Below are positions 1 through 8,546 of a stretch of 64,000 bases of DNA, piece by piece (within the stretch, counting starts at the first letter, position 1; each line of letters starts with the position of its first letter). Origin of the DNA: CAWGAJ01 sp963820545 (GTDB taxonomy: Bacteria > Planctomycetota > Planctomycetia > Pirellulales > Thermoguttaceae); the NCBI GenBank assembly GCA_963820545.1, contig CAWGAJ010000002.1:992001-1056000 (forward strand), in the 5' to 3' direction. A program made the translations under genes and the position numbers. The notes under the pieces are model-generated. The model saw only the letters and a list, made by a program, of their open reading frames with translations, was not told where the DNA came from and made no database searches.

Positions 1-487
1 GATCCTGAGTCGAGTCTCTTGCTTTACCGCTGGCGAATCAGTAGAAATACTCGACAATCTCATTCTTAGCCCCATTCCAAAACACCGACGCTCCTGTGAG
101 GCGAGGCAGCCGCTTTTCAGATAATTATCCCCACCCGGCCATTGTGGCGGGAATTCATTTTTACCAAAGGCTGGGATTCTACTATGCTGCTTGAAATCCG
201 TGCAATACATTTTTTATGGAACATTGCATCAATCCCCTCAACAGGACGGTTTTCCCCATGATATTTTTGAAGAGATGCTCATTTAACCAGGCTTTAGCCT
301 GAAGGTTTTCTTTTTTTTACATGTGAGCGTTTGCTGTCACAGCTATCATCTTTTGGGCCTTTTCGTCGAGGAGCCTATGCCATGAATAGATTTGAACAAT
401 CTGACCCAAGACCAAGGCCCGCTTTTAGTTCACTTTCTCAATCGGCAGACGCAAAAGTGGTCCCTGGTCAGGATGTCCATTCCGGAA
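1..487. other. No supported gene
   Basis: No reading frame here has a family motif or a convincing ribosome binding site. A 109-codon plus-strand frame beginning at 331 runs into the 3' part of greA on the other strand and looks like a chance frame. I see nothing else I can name. Confidence 0.5.
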
Positions 488-515
488 AATCCCCCGTCTT
501 CATCCGGCGGGGATT
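488..515 (-). terminator. Likely intrinsic terminator of greA
   Basis: An inverted repeat with arms AATCCCC and GGGGATT lies 26 bases past the greA stop codon. On the minus strand the hairpin is followed by TTTTCC, a short T run, which fits a weak rho-independent terminator. Confidence 0.55.
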
Positions 516-541
516 AGTCATAGAAGTCAGCAATTGGGCAG

Positions 542-1024
542 TTATACCACGTCCAAGCGGATTTCAAGAATCTCGAACTTCAGCATACCTTGGGGCACGG
601 GAATTTCCACCCGATCGCCCACCTTCTTTCCCACCAGACCTTGCGCCAATGGGCTGGTGATCAAGATCTTGCCGTGGTCGTAGTCTTCTTCCCCGGCGCC
701 GACAAGGGTGAACTGCTCGGTGTCGCCGAAGTTCAAATCTTTCACGATTACCGTGCAACCGAATGCCACGGTATCGCTGGAGAGTTGAGAAGGATCGATC
801 AGCACCGCCTGAGAAATCTTTTCCCGCAGGGCATTGATCCGCGCTTCCATTAGCAGCCGGCTTTCCTGAGCGCCGTGATATTCGGCGTTTTCGTTCAAAT
901 CGCCCTCGGCCCGGGCTTTGCCCAGCCGTTCCAAGATCTTGGGCAGTTCCACGGTATTTAGCTTATCCAGTTCGGCCTTGAGCTTGTCGTATCCGACCCG
1001 GGTCATGGGTATGCGCTCAGACAT
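542..1024 (-). CDS. greA: Transcription elongation factor GreA
   Basis: GreA enters the RNA polymerase secondary channel and stimulates cleavage of backtracked transcripts. The 160-residue product has the usual family length: an N-terminal coiled coil (about residues 8-75, including the conserved stretch GDLNENAEYHGAQE) and a C-terminal FKBP-like domain ending FEILEIRLDVV. The ATG at 1024 is preferred to an upstream in-frame start because AAGGAAAGG precedes it at ribosome-binding distance and the protein then starts MSERIPMT. It stands alone, followed by a terminator-like hairpin. The frame is intact and nothing is unusual. Confidence 0.96.
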   Translation of the reverse strand: MSERIPMTRVGYDKLKAELDKLNTVELPKILERLGKARAEGDLNENAEYHGAQESRLLMEARINALREKISQAVLIDPSQLSSDTVAFGCTVIVKDLNFGDTEQFTLVGAGEEDYDHGKILITSPLAQGLVGKKVGDRVEIPVPQGMLKFEILEIRLDVV

Positions 1025-1133
1025 AAAAACCTTTCCTTGATTAAGGGTGTGGGATAAGGTGCTGGAGGTGAGAGAATTACTTAACGATAACTGCCGAACC
1101 CTGAATGTAACCACTTACGGCTTTGCACCTTAT

Positions 1134-1162
1134 CGTCTGTCTCCTATCCCCTATTAGCCTAT
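1134..1162. repeat. Short 7-bp-period repeat tract
   Basis: A degenerate heptamer tract (units such as TGTCTCC, TATCCCC, TATTAGC) lies just past the out-of-frame PEP-CTERM tail of the protease. It is one of many such tracts in the window. Confidence 0.4.
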
Positions 1163-1243
1163 CTTTCGTCCATACCGCCAGAATAAAACCATTGCTCCGG
1201 TTACCAGCAACACTACCACTCCCGGTTCCGGTATTGTGCTCAA
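1154..1243 (-). other. Out-of-frame PEP-CTERM anchor of the protease
   Basis: A few codons past the protease stop codon, in the +1 frame, the minus strand encodes STIPEPGVVV, a hydrophobic stretch, then FWRYGRKIG and a stop at 1154. This is a complete PEP-CTERM signal: Pro-Glu-Pro, one membrane segment and a basic tail. Family members carry this anchor on the end of the protein, so it almost certainly belongs to the protease and was separated by a one-base insertion or two-base deletion near 1250. Confidence 0.75.
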
Positions 1244-1247
1244 ATAT

Positions 1248-2216
1248 TCAGTCCTGCGCCAAGGCGTTGACGTTAATTTGCCCCCAACCATAAATCTGAT
1301 CCCATCCTTGATCGCCCAAATCCACTGCCGTGGAACGCATCAATTGTTCGACCTCATCCGGCGTGAGGTTTGGATTAATCGACCAAACCAACGCCGCGGC
1401 CCCGGATGCCAGAGCCGTGGAAAAACTGGTTCCGCTGATTAGTCCATATCCGTTTAGGTTGTCGGTGGTTGGATTGGCAACTACTATGTTAGAAGCCGGA
1501 GCGACGAGGTCCATAAACTTACCCCAAGAACTGCCCACAGTCGACGATGACGACCAACGCTGGTCGTATTGGTCTGTTCCACCCACAAAAATCAAGTTTG
1601 TATAATCGGAGATGTCGCGGAATGAATTCGAATTGCCCGCTCCGATAAAAGTCAATGCACCATGGGCCCGGGCGTATGCCGCGGCTGAATCCAACAACCC
1701 ATAATCACTGGCTGAGTAAGAAATGTTGATTACCTTTGCCCCCTGATCGGCTGCCATTATTATGCCTTGGTAGAGCCAATCATCTTGAGTGTAAACATCT
1801 TCATCGGTAATGCGAATGGGCAAAATAGAAAAATTTCCTATTCCCGCCCCGCCCATGCCGTTATTCACGCCCATGGCGATTGCGCTGGCCACCCAGGTGC
1901 CATGACGGCGAATCGAGGGACTCGTAACCGTCATCCATTCATCCGCAAACGGGTCCTGACCCGGAACCGCCGAAAGGGGAGATAAAATCCGCCCGGCTAA
2001 ATCCGGCGTGTTTGAAATTACGCCCGTATCGAGCACGGCCACCTTTACTGATGGAGATCCTGTACTGATATCCCAAGCGTTGGGCATGCCAATCGTATTG
2101 CTATACCACTGATACTGGCTGTAATAAGTATCGTTGGGCACAGCGGCCGAAGACAAAGATGCGCCGCAAGTACACAGGATCGCCGCCGTTACGAACACCC
2201 GCCAAACCAACCACAT
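1248..2216 (-). CDS. Subtilisin-like serine protease (S8), secreted
   Basis: This is a secreted peptidase of the S8 family. The catalytic triad is visible: Asp in VAVLDTGV, His in RRHGTWVASAIA and Ser in GTSFSTALASGAAA, with the oxyanion Asn in GAGNSN. The N terminus MWLVWRVFVTAAILCT is a signal peptide. The ATG at 2216 is chosen over an upstream TTG because it starts directly at the signal peptide; no strong ribosome binding site is seen for either. The protein stops right after the catalytic domain, while a PEP-CTERM anchor follows out of frame; with one base removed the gene would span 1154-2216 (353 residues). Whether the break is real or a sequencing error cannot be decided here. Confidence 0.9.
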   Translation of the reverse strand: MWLVWRVFVTAAILCTCGASLSSAAVPNDTYYSQYQWYSNTIGMPNAWDISTGSPSVKVAVLDTGVISNTPDLAGRILSPLSAVPGQDPFADEWMTVTSPSIRRHGTWVASAIAMGVNNGMGGAGIGNFSILPIRITDEDVYTQDDWLYQGIIMAADQGAKVINISYSASDYGLLDSAAAYARAHGALTFIGAGNSNSFRDISDYTNLIFVGGTDQYDQRWSSSSTVGSSWGKFMDLVAPASNIVVANPTTDNLNGYGLISGTSFSTALASGAAALVWSINPNLTPDEVEQLMRSTAVDLGDQGWDQIYGWGQINVNALAQD

Positions 2217-2529
2217 GACGCTGTCTCGAGAAAATAAAGGAACTTTGAATGTCAAACCGGGAGTTTTTTGCTGCGGGAAAAGTGATTAACTTTATTAATT
2301 CCATTATATCGAAACTGACCAATATTGTCAAAAAATACTGATTTTAGCGAATATTACAGATAATCATGGGCATCCTACTGCCAGCCCAAGCCAATCCTGT
2401 CATAATCAAACAATCCATTGATCCAGGGGATTTCCGCTCCGGAGAGGATGTTCCATAAACAAGATATAATAAAACTATCAGTAGGCGCTTGATCGGCCGT
2501 ACTGTTATTTGTGTCGAAATAGCCCCATT

Positions 2530-4602
2530 ATGCCCAAGCGCAAAAAATCTTCGCCGAAGCACTCTCCCCAGGCCCGGCCGGACGCCATGTTCCCCTCATC
2601 GCTGCGTCTCCAAGCGATGGTGGGAATAGCGATCATCCTGATGACCGTTGGTTTCGCCTACCTTCCGGCCATCAGGGGAGACTTTATCCTAGACGACCTC
2701 CTGCTGCTGACCGATAATCCGCTTATCAAAGCCCCTGATGGCCTGTACCGCTTCTGGTGCACCACAGAAGCGACGGACTACTGGCCGGTGACCAACACCA
2801 CGCTCTGGCTCGAGTGGCGCCTGTGGGGAATGTATTCTGCCGGCTACCACGTCACCAACCTGATCTTGCACATCTTCGAAACGTTGCTGATTTGGGTCAT
2901 CTTGCGGAAATTGTCCATTCCTGGGGCCTTCTTGGCGTCCCTGATCTTTGCCCTCCATCCGGTAAACGTGGAGTCAGTGGCCTGGATCGCGCAGCGGAAG
3001 AACATGCTGGCGATGTTGTTTTTCCTCTTGTCGATTTTTTGGTATCTGCGGGCGGAGACAACCGGTGCTGGCGGGCCGTCGCAAAACCGTCCTTATCCGC
3101 CTGGGGCGGACCGTTGGTACTGGCTGAGTCTGGCGGCGTTCGTATTTGCGATGCTCAGCAAGGGCTCGGTGGCGATCTTGCCGGTGTTGCTGTTGGGGAT
3201 CATCTGGTGGCGGTGCACGGGGACTGTCCCAATTTTCGCCTCAGCGAAAATGGGACTGTCCCCTTCTGTCTCTCGATGGGACTTGTTACGGACCGCGCCG
3301 TTTTTCCTGATTGCCGTGGTGTTGACTGGGGTGAACGTATGGTTCCAGACGCGCGGTTCAGCAGAAGCGATCCGGACGGCCAGTTTCGCCGAGCGTCTTT
3401 TGGGGGCTGGCGGCATGGTGTGGTTTTACCTTTACAAGGCGCTTTTGCCGCTGAATTTGGCTTTTGTTTATCCGCAGTGGCACATCCAGGCCGGCAATTT
3501 GCTGTGGTGGCTGCCCCTTTTGGCCGCCGTGACTGTGACGATTGTATTTTGGCAATATCGCCAAGGCTGGAGCCGGCCTCTGTTGTTTGCTTGGGGATTT
3601 TTCTGTGTGTCGCTTTTTCCGGTGCTGGGCTTTGTGGACGTGGGTTTTATGCAATACTCGCTGGTGGCGGATCATTATCAACACATAGCCATCATCGGAG
3701 TTATTGCACTAGTGGCGGCGGGTTGGGGAATATGGCGACAGCGAGCAGCGGGGCAGGCCCGCTGGGAGATGGATATTATTGCGATCGTGGCGGTGGGCAT
3801 GCTTACGCTACTGACCTGGCAGCAAAGCGGGCTGTATAGTGATGCCCTGACGTTGTATCAGACAGCGCTGGAAAAAAATCCAGACTGTTGGCTTGCCCAC
3901 AATAACCTGGGAATTACCCTGTTCAATGAAGGCCGGCTGCAGGAGGCGATAAAGCACTATAAACAGGCCTTGCGCCTCAAGTCAAGTTACTACCAAGCCT
4001 ACAACAACCTGGGGAATGCACTAATCAATTTAGGCTGGCCGGAGGAAGCAATCGAATACTTCGAGCAGGCCTTGCGCCTTAAATCCGACTTTGCAGAGGC
4101 CCACTACAACCTGGGTATCGCTCTGGTCAAAATAGGCCGGCCGCAGGAGGCGTGCAAACACTACCAACAGGCAGTTAAATTTAATCCCTACTACGCCGAT
4201 GCTCACAACAACCTGGGCAACGAACTGCTTAAAACAGGCCGGTTGCCGGAGGCGATTGAACATTTCCAAAAAGCCTTGCTCCTTAATCCCGACTCCGCCG
4301 ATGCCCATAACAATCTGGGTATTGCCTTGGGTAGGGTAGGCCGGGTACAGGAGTCGTTCGAACACTTCCTGCAAGCCCTGCGGATTAGGCCTGATAATAT
4401 CAATGCCTGTAATAATTTGGCGTTGACCTATGCTGTTATGCACCAATCAGCCAAGGCTATTGCCACGGCCCAGAAGGCCATAGCACTTGCCCGATCCCAA
4501 GGTCAGACAGCACTGGCCAAGCAGATTGAAGATTGGTTGAAGACCTATCGCGCCAGCCTGTCAAGTCTCCCGACTGTATCGCCGCCTTCCAATAAAGATT
4601 AG
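2530..4602 (+). CDS. TMTC-like membrane protein with six TPRs (array copy 1)
   Basis: First of five tandem paralogues. The N-terminal half (to about residue 440) has about ten hydrophobic segments and looks like a GT-C glycosyltransferase: an Asp-Asp pair in FILDD (residues 55-56) in the first extracytoplasmic loop and the family signature HPVNVESVAWIAQRKN (143-158). The C-terminal part holds six TPRs with NNLG and EAI cores and ends in a conserved helix (QGQTALAKQIEDWL). Eukaryotic TMTC proteins of this architecture are O-mannosyltransferases; the bacterial substrate is unknown. Residues 229-248 come from a palindromic repeat inserted in frame. The ATG at 2530 is chosen because it gives the MPKRKK start shared with other copies. 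Confidence 0.85.
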   Translation: MPKRKKSSPKHSPQARPDAMFPSSLRLQAMVGIAIILMTVGFAYLPAIRGDFILDDLLLLTDNPLIKAPDGLYRFWCTTEATDYWPVTNTTLWLEWRLWGMYSAGYHVTNLILHIFETLLIWVILRKLSIPGAFLASLIFALHPVNVESVAWIAQRKNMLAMLFFLLSIFWYLRAETTGAGGPSQNRPYPPGADRWYWLSLAAFVFAMLSKGSVAILPVLLLGIIWWRCTGTVPIFASAKMGLSPSVSRWDLLRTAPFFLIAVVLTGVNVWFQTRGSAEAIRTASFAERLLGAGGMVWFYLYKALLPLNLAFVYPQWHIQAGNLLWWLPLLAAVTVTIVFWQYRQGWSRPLLFAWGFFCVSLFPVLGFVDVGFMQYSLVADHYQHIAIIGVIALVAAGWGIWRQRAAGQARWEMDIIAIVAVGMLTLLTWQQSGLYSDALTLYQTALEKNPDCWLAHNNLGITLFNEGRLQEAIKHYKQALRLKSSYYQAYNNLGNALINLGWPEEAIEYFEQALRLKSDFAEAHYNLGIALVKIGRPQEACKHYQQAVKFNPYYADAHNNLGNELLKTGRLPEAIEHFQKALLLNPDSADAHNNLGIALGRVGRVQESFEHFLQALRIRPDNINACNNLALTYAVMHQSAKAIATAQKAIALARSQGQTALAKQIEDWLKTYRASLSSLPTVSPPSNKD
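3219..3265 (+). repeat. Palindromic repeat family A, in frame in TMTC copy 1
   Basis: 47-bp element with GGGGACTGTCCC at the left, an ATTTTCGC/GCGAAAAT inverted repeat in the middle and GGGACTGTCCCC at the right. It is translated in frame as TGTVPIFASAKMGLSPSVS. Paralogues 2 and 6 lack it at the same place. Confidence 0.9.
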
Positions 4603-4621
4603 AGATTGGAGATTAGGGATT
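4594..4621. repeat. Heptamer repeat tract after TMTC copy 1
   Basis: Four degenerate 7-bp units (AAAGATT, AGAGATT, GGAGATT, AGGGATT) begin within the last codons of the gene and run past its stop. Confidence 0.6.
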
Positions 4622-4675
4622 GACTACGATTAGTGGTTAAGTTCGATCGGCCTCAATATACTGTAAAATGAACAC

Positions 4676-4695
4676 AAACTAAAACGTTTTAGTTT
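4676..4695. terminator. AT-rich perfect palindrome followed by T run
   Basis: A 20-bp perfect palindrome centred on AAAACGTTTT is directly followed by further T residues, 19 bases before TMTC copy 2. It could be a terminator between copies 1 and 2 or a regulator binding site; the AAAACGTTTT core recurs before copy 4 (about 8514). Confidence 0.4.
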
Positions 4696-4713
4696 TTTTA
4701 GCGTGGTCCAATC

Positions 4714-6717
4714 ATGTCCAAGTTCAAGAATTTTTTCTCTGAGGATGTTCCTCAGATATGGTTGGGAACCTCTGTTCTATCGGCGCAGTCCCTTCACATA
4801 TTGGCGGGAGCGGCGCTCATTATCGTAGCCACGTTCCTCGCTTACTTCCCCTGCTTAAGCGGCAGATTCATCTGGGACGACGAATCTTTGGTGACAAATA
4901 ACCACCTTATCAAAGCTTCCGACGGCCTGTACCGCTTTTGGTGCACCACCGAAGCAATAGACTACTGGCCGGTGACCAACACCACGCTGTGGTTCGAGTG
5001 GCGTCTGTGGGGGATGAACGCAACTGGCTATCATGTCACCAATCTGGTGCTGCACATTGCCACAACATTGCTGATTTGGATCATTTTACGGAAGTTATCA
5101 ATTCCCGGGGCGTTTTTTGCAGCCCTGATTTTCGCTATCCATCCGGTGAACGTGGAGTCGGTGGCCTGGATCGCCCAGCGGAAAAACACCTTGTCGATGT
5201 TGTTTTTCCTTTTGTCAATACTCTGGTATCTAAAATTTGAGATCCCTTCGTCCCTTAGTTCTCATCACTCCTCAGCATCTTCCGTCTACTGTCCACCGTC
5301 CACTGTCCACCGTCCACTATTTTACTGGCTTAGCCTGGCGGCGTTCGTGTTGGCAATGCTCAGTAAGGGCTCGGTGGCAGTTTTGCCGGTGTTGTTGCTA
5401 GTGATCCTCTGGTGGCTGCGTCCTCTGACGCGTAAGGACCTGGTCCGGACCGTGCCGTTTTTCCTGGTGGCCGTGGTGTTGACGGGAGTGAACGTGTGGT
5501 TCCAGACGCGCGGTTCACTAGAAGCGATCCGGACGGCCAGTTTTGCTCAGCGTTTGCTGGGGGCCGGCGGCGTGGTGTGGTTCTATCTTTACAAGGCGCT
5601 TTTGCCGCTTAACTTGGTTTTTATCTATCCGCAGTGGCACATTGAGGTGGGCCATTTGCTGTGGTGGCTGCCGCTTGTGGCTGCCGTGGTGGTTACGGTG
5701 GTGTTGTGGCGGTTTAGAGAAGGTTGGAGCCGGCCATTGTCGTTTGCCTGGGGTTTTTTCTGTGTGGCGCTTTTGCCGGTGATGGGTTTAATAGACGTGT
5801 ATTTCATGAAATTCTCGCTGGTAGCCGACCATTATCAGCACATCGCCATCATCGGGGTGATTGCGCTGGCGGCGGCCCTCTGGAGCTGCTGGCATCAGCG
5901 GACAAGGCAACCGGCGACTACCATTGCGGCGGCCGTGGTCTGCGTTTTAATGTATCTAACCTGGCAGCAAAGTCTGATGTACAAAAACGACCGAACGCTC
6001 TATCGAACGACCATCGCGAGGAATCCGGGCTGTTGGCTGGCTTATAACAACCTGGGTGCTGTTTTTGTTAAAGCGGGCCGGCTACATGAGGCGATCGAAC
6101 ATTACGAGCAAGCCCTGCGCCTTAAACCCGACTATGCCAAGGCCCGCCACAACCTGGGCCACGCCATGTTCAATTTAGGCCGGGTGCAGGAGGCGATCGA
6201 ACAATACCAGCAGGCCCTGGGGCTCGAACCTAACGACCCTGAACTCCACAACAACCTGGGCAATGCCCTGGCTGAGATCGGCCGAACGCAAGAGGCGCTT
6301 AACCATTACGAGCAGGCTTTAAAGCTCTATCCGGACTACGCCGAGGCCCATAAAAACCTGGGCATTCTGCTCGGCAAAATACGCCGGCTGCCGGAGGCGA
6401 TCGAACATTTCCAGAAAGCTCTAAAAATTGACCCTGAGTTACCACAGGTCCACAACAACCTGGGCATCGCCTTGGGCAAGGTAGGCCGGACGCAAGAGGC
6501 AGTTGAACATTTCCAGCAGGCCCTGCGCCTTGATCACGACTACACTGAGGCCTATGCCAATTTGGCGTCGGCCTATGCCGTAACAGGCAGACCTGACAAG
6601 GCCGTGGCCGCGGCCCAGAAGGCCCTAAAACTTGCCCGATCCAAGCAGCAGACGGCACTGGCCAAGCAGCTTGAAGATTGGTTGAATTCTTACAATCGCC
6701 AAAATACTGTAAAATAA
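4714..6717 (+). CDS. TMTC-like membrane protein with six TPRs (array copy 2)
   Basis: This 667-residue paralogue begins MSKFKNFFSE. It has the loop-1 acidic motif IWDDES, the HPVNVESVAWIAQRKN signature and six TPRs before the C-terminal helix (TALAKQLEDWL). Unlike copies 1, 3, 4 and 5 it has no family A insertion: the loop reads WWLRPLTRKDLVRT, so it shows the empty site. Its other variable loop (about residues 176-202) is made of a heptamer repeat read in frame (SSVYCPPSTVHRP). The gene ends QNTVK, as do copies 3 and 4. Copies 2 and 3 are only 29 bases apart, so co-transcription is likely. Confidence 0.85.
   Translation: MSKFKNFFSEDVPQIWLGTSVLSAQSLHILAGAALIIVATFLAYFPCLSGRFIWDDESLVTNNHLIKASDGLYRFWCTTEAIDYWPVTNTTLWFEWRLWGMNATGYHVTNLVLHIATTLLIWIILRKLSIPGAFFAALIFAIHPVNVESVAWIAQRKNTLSMLFFLLSILWYLKFEIPSSLSSHHSSASSVYCPPSTVHRPLFYWLSLAAFVLAMLSKGSVAVLPVLLLVILWWLRPLTRKDLVRTVPFFLVAVVLTGVNVWFQTRGSLEAIRTASFAQRLLGAGGVVWFYLYKALLPLNLVFIYPQWHIEVGHLLWWLPLVAAVVVTVVLWRFREGWSRPLSFAWGFFCVALLPVMGLIDVYFMKFSLVADHYQHIAIIGVIALAAALWSCWHQRTRQPATTIAAAVVCVLMYLTWQQSLMYKNDRTLYRTTIARNPGCWLAYNNLGAVFVKAGRLHEAIEHYEQALRLKPDYAKARHNLGHAMFNLGRVQEAIEQYQQALGLEPNDPELHNNLGNALAEIGRTQEALNHYEQALKLYPDYAEAHKNLGILLGKIRRLPEAIEHFQKALKIDPELPQVHNNLGIALGKVGRTQEAVEHFQQALRLDHDYTEAYANLASAYAVTGRPDKAVAAAQKALKLARSKQQTALAKQLEDWLNSYNRQNTVK
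5241..5317 (+). repeat. Heptamer repeat inside TMTC copy 2
   Basis: A 7/14-bp-period tract (alternating CTGTCCA and CCGTCCA at its right end) lies in frame in a loop of the protein. The same tract is at the same place in copies 3 and 4 but not in copies 1, 5 and 6. Confidence 0.85.
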
Positions 6718-6746
6718 GCCAATATAAAGGGATATCCGGCCTTCTT

Positions 6747-8504
6747 ATGTCCGAGTGCAATAAATCTTCCTCTGAATATGCTCGCCAGGTCTCCTGCAAA
6801 AGCTCTGCCGCACCGGTGCTGAATGTTCGGATGCTGGCGGGAGCGGCGCTCATCGCCGTGGTCGTCATGCTGGTTTATTTTCCGGCGCTCAGCGGCGGAT
6901 TCATCCTGGACGACATGATATACGTGACAAACCAGCCACTCAACAATTCCTTGGAAGGCCTGTACCAATTTTGGTTCACCACCGAAGCACCAGACTACTA
7001 CCCAGCGAGCAATACCACGCTGTGGATTGAATGGCGCCTGTGGGGCATGAAGCCGACCGGTTACCATGTCACCAACCTGATCTTGCACATCGTCGAATCA
7101 TTGCTGATTTGGGTCATTTTACAAAAGTTGTCCATTCCCGGCGCTTTCTTGGCGGCCTTAATCTTCGCCGTGCATCCGGTGAACGTGGAGTCAGTGGCCT
7201 GGATCGCGCAGCGCAAAGGCCTGATGGCGATATTGTTCTTTCTCTTGTCAATACTCTGGTATCTAAAATTTGAGATCCCTTCGTCCCTTAGTTCTCATCA
7301 CTCCTCACCATCTTCCGTCTACTGTCCACCGTCCACTGTCCACCGTCCACTATTTTACTGGCTAAGCCTGGCGGCATTCGTGTTGGCGATGCTCAGCAAG
7401 GGCTCGGCGGCGGTCTTGCCAATGTTGCTCTTGGGGATCGTCTGGTGGCGGCGCATGGGGACTGTCCCAATTTTCGCCTCAGCGAAAATGGGACTGTCCC
7501 CTTCTGTCTCTCGAAGGGACCTGCTGCGAATCGCGCCGTTTTTCCTAGTGGCCGTGGTGCTGACGGGAGTGAACTTGTTGTTCATGTCTCATGCTACCAG
7601 TGGAATGAACCGAAGCAAGGATTTTTTAGAGCGTTTATTGGGCGCCGGTGGCGTGGTGTGGTTCTACCTTTATAAGGCGCTTTTGCCGCTGAACCTGTGT
7701 TTTGTCTATCCGCAGTGGCATATTCAGGTGGGTAATTTGTTGTGGTGGCTGCCGCTGTTGGCAACCGCGGTCGTTACGTGGATGCTGTGGCGGTATCGCA
7801 AAGGCTGGAGTCGGCCATTTTTGTTTGCCTGGGGATTTTTCTGTGTGTCGCTGATTCCGGTGTTGGGCTTTGCAGATGTGGGCTTCATGCAGTACTCACT
7901 GGTGGCGGATCATTATCAACACATTGCTATAATTGGGGTGACAGCATTCTTGGCGGCGGGTTGGAGCGTATGGCACAAGCAAGCGCAGGCGCAGGTCCGC
8001 TCGGTGGCCAGCGCCGTGGCAGTATTAGTTGTAGGCGCGATAACGTTTCTTACATGGCAACAAAGCGGTCTGTACCGTAACGCCATGACGCTCTATCAGG
8101 CAACGCTGGAAAAAAATCCAGACTGCTGGATGATCCACAATGACTTAGGCAATATATTGTTAACAACAGGCCAACTTCATGAAGCGATTGAACATTACAA
8201 ACAATCCTTACGGCTAAAACCCGATTACGTTGAGTCCTACAACAATCTAAGTGCCGCATTTATCCAAGCAGGTCGGCCTCAGGAGGCAATCAAATACCTC
8301 AATCAGGCTCTTCAACTCGACCAAGAACACATCAGTTCCTGGAATAATCTGGCAGAGGCCTATGCCAAGATAAATCGCCCCGCCGAGGCCATCGCCGCGT
8401 CCCAGAAAGCCCTCGAACTTGCCCGCTCTCAGGGACAAACAGCGCTGGCTGAGCAGATTGAGGATTGGTTGAATACTTACCGCCGCCAAAATACGGTAAA
8501 ATAA
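6747..8504 (+). CDS. TMTC-like membrane protein with three TPRs (array copy 3)
   Basis: This copy is the shortest in TPR number: three repeats starting near NPDCWMIHNDLG. It has FILDDM in loop 1 and HPVNVESVAWIAQRKG. The frame is open further upstream, overlapping copy 2, but the ATG at 6747 (MSECNKSSS) matches the N termini of the paralogues and is taken as the start. It carries both in-frame insertions: a heptamer-derived loop and a family A palindrome. Lines around both insertions are nearly identical to copy 4 at DNA level, which suggests gene conversion or recent duplication. Confidence 0.83.
   Translation: MSECNKSSSEYARQVSCKSSAAPVLNVRMLAGAALIAVVVMLVYFPALSGGFILDDMIYVTNQPLNNSLEGLYQFWFTTEAPDYYPASNTTLWIEWRLWGMKPTGYHVTNLILHIVESLLIWVILQKLSIPGAFLAALIFAVHPVNVESVAWIAQRKGLMAILFFLLSILWYLKFEIPSSLSSHHSSPSSVYCPPSTVHRPLFYWLSLAAFVLAMLSKGSAAVLPMLLLGIVWWRRMGTVPIFASAKMGLSPSVSRRDLLRIAPFFLVAVVLTGVNLLFMSHATSGMNRSKDFLERLLGAGGVVWFYLYKALLPLNLCFVYPQWHIQVGNLLWWLPLLATAVVTWMLWRYRKGWSRPFLFAWGFFCVSLIPVLGFADVGFMQYSLVADHYQHIAIIGVTAFLAAGWSVWHKQAQAQVRSVASAVAVLVVGAITFLTWQQSGLYRNAMTLYQATLEKNPDCWMIHNDLGNILLTTGQLHEAIEHYKQSLRLKPDYVESYNNLSAAFIQAGRPQEAIKYLNQALQLDQEHISSWNNLAEAYAKINRPAEAIAASQKALELARSQGQTALAEQIEDWLNTYRRQNTVK
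7274..7350 (+). repeat. Heptamer repeat inside TMTC copy 3
   Basis: Almost identical at DNA level to the tract in copy 2 (one or two substitutions), read in the same frame. Confidence 0.85.
7457..7503 (+). repeat. Palindromic repeat family A, in frame in TMTC copy 3
   Basis: Identical in its 47-bp core to the copy-1 element and in the same frame, preceded by WWRRM and followed by SRRDLLR. Confidence 0.9.
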
Positions 8505-8546
8505 GCAAATACGAAAACGTTTTAGCACATTTATTTCGCCCCGCAC

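Noticed and set aside
331..660. 109-codon plus-strand frame
   Set aside because: It overlaps the 3' part of greA on the other strand and has no motif; a shadow frame.
1040..1160. Possible second c-di-GMP riboswitch (minus strand, GCAAAGCC upstream of greA)
   Set aside because: The GGCAAACC and GGGACGC parts of the aptamer are missing, so the match is too weak.
2757..3839. 360-codon frame overlapping TMTC copy 1
   Set aside because: It is the +1 shadow of the membrane-protein frame; parallel shadows occur in all copies.
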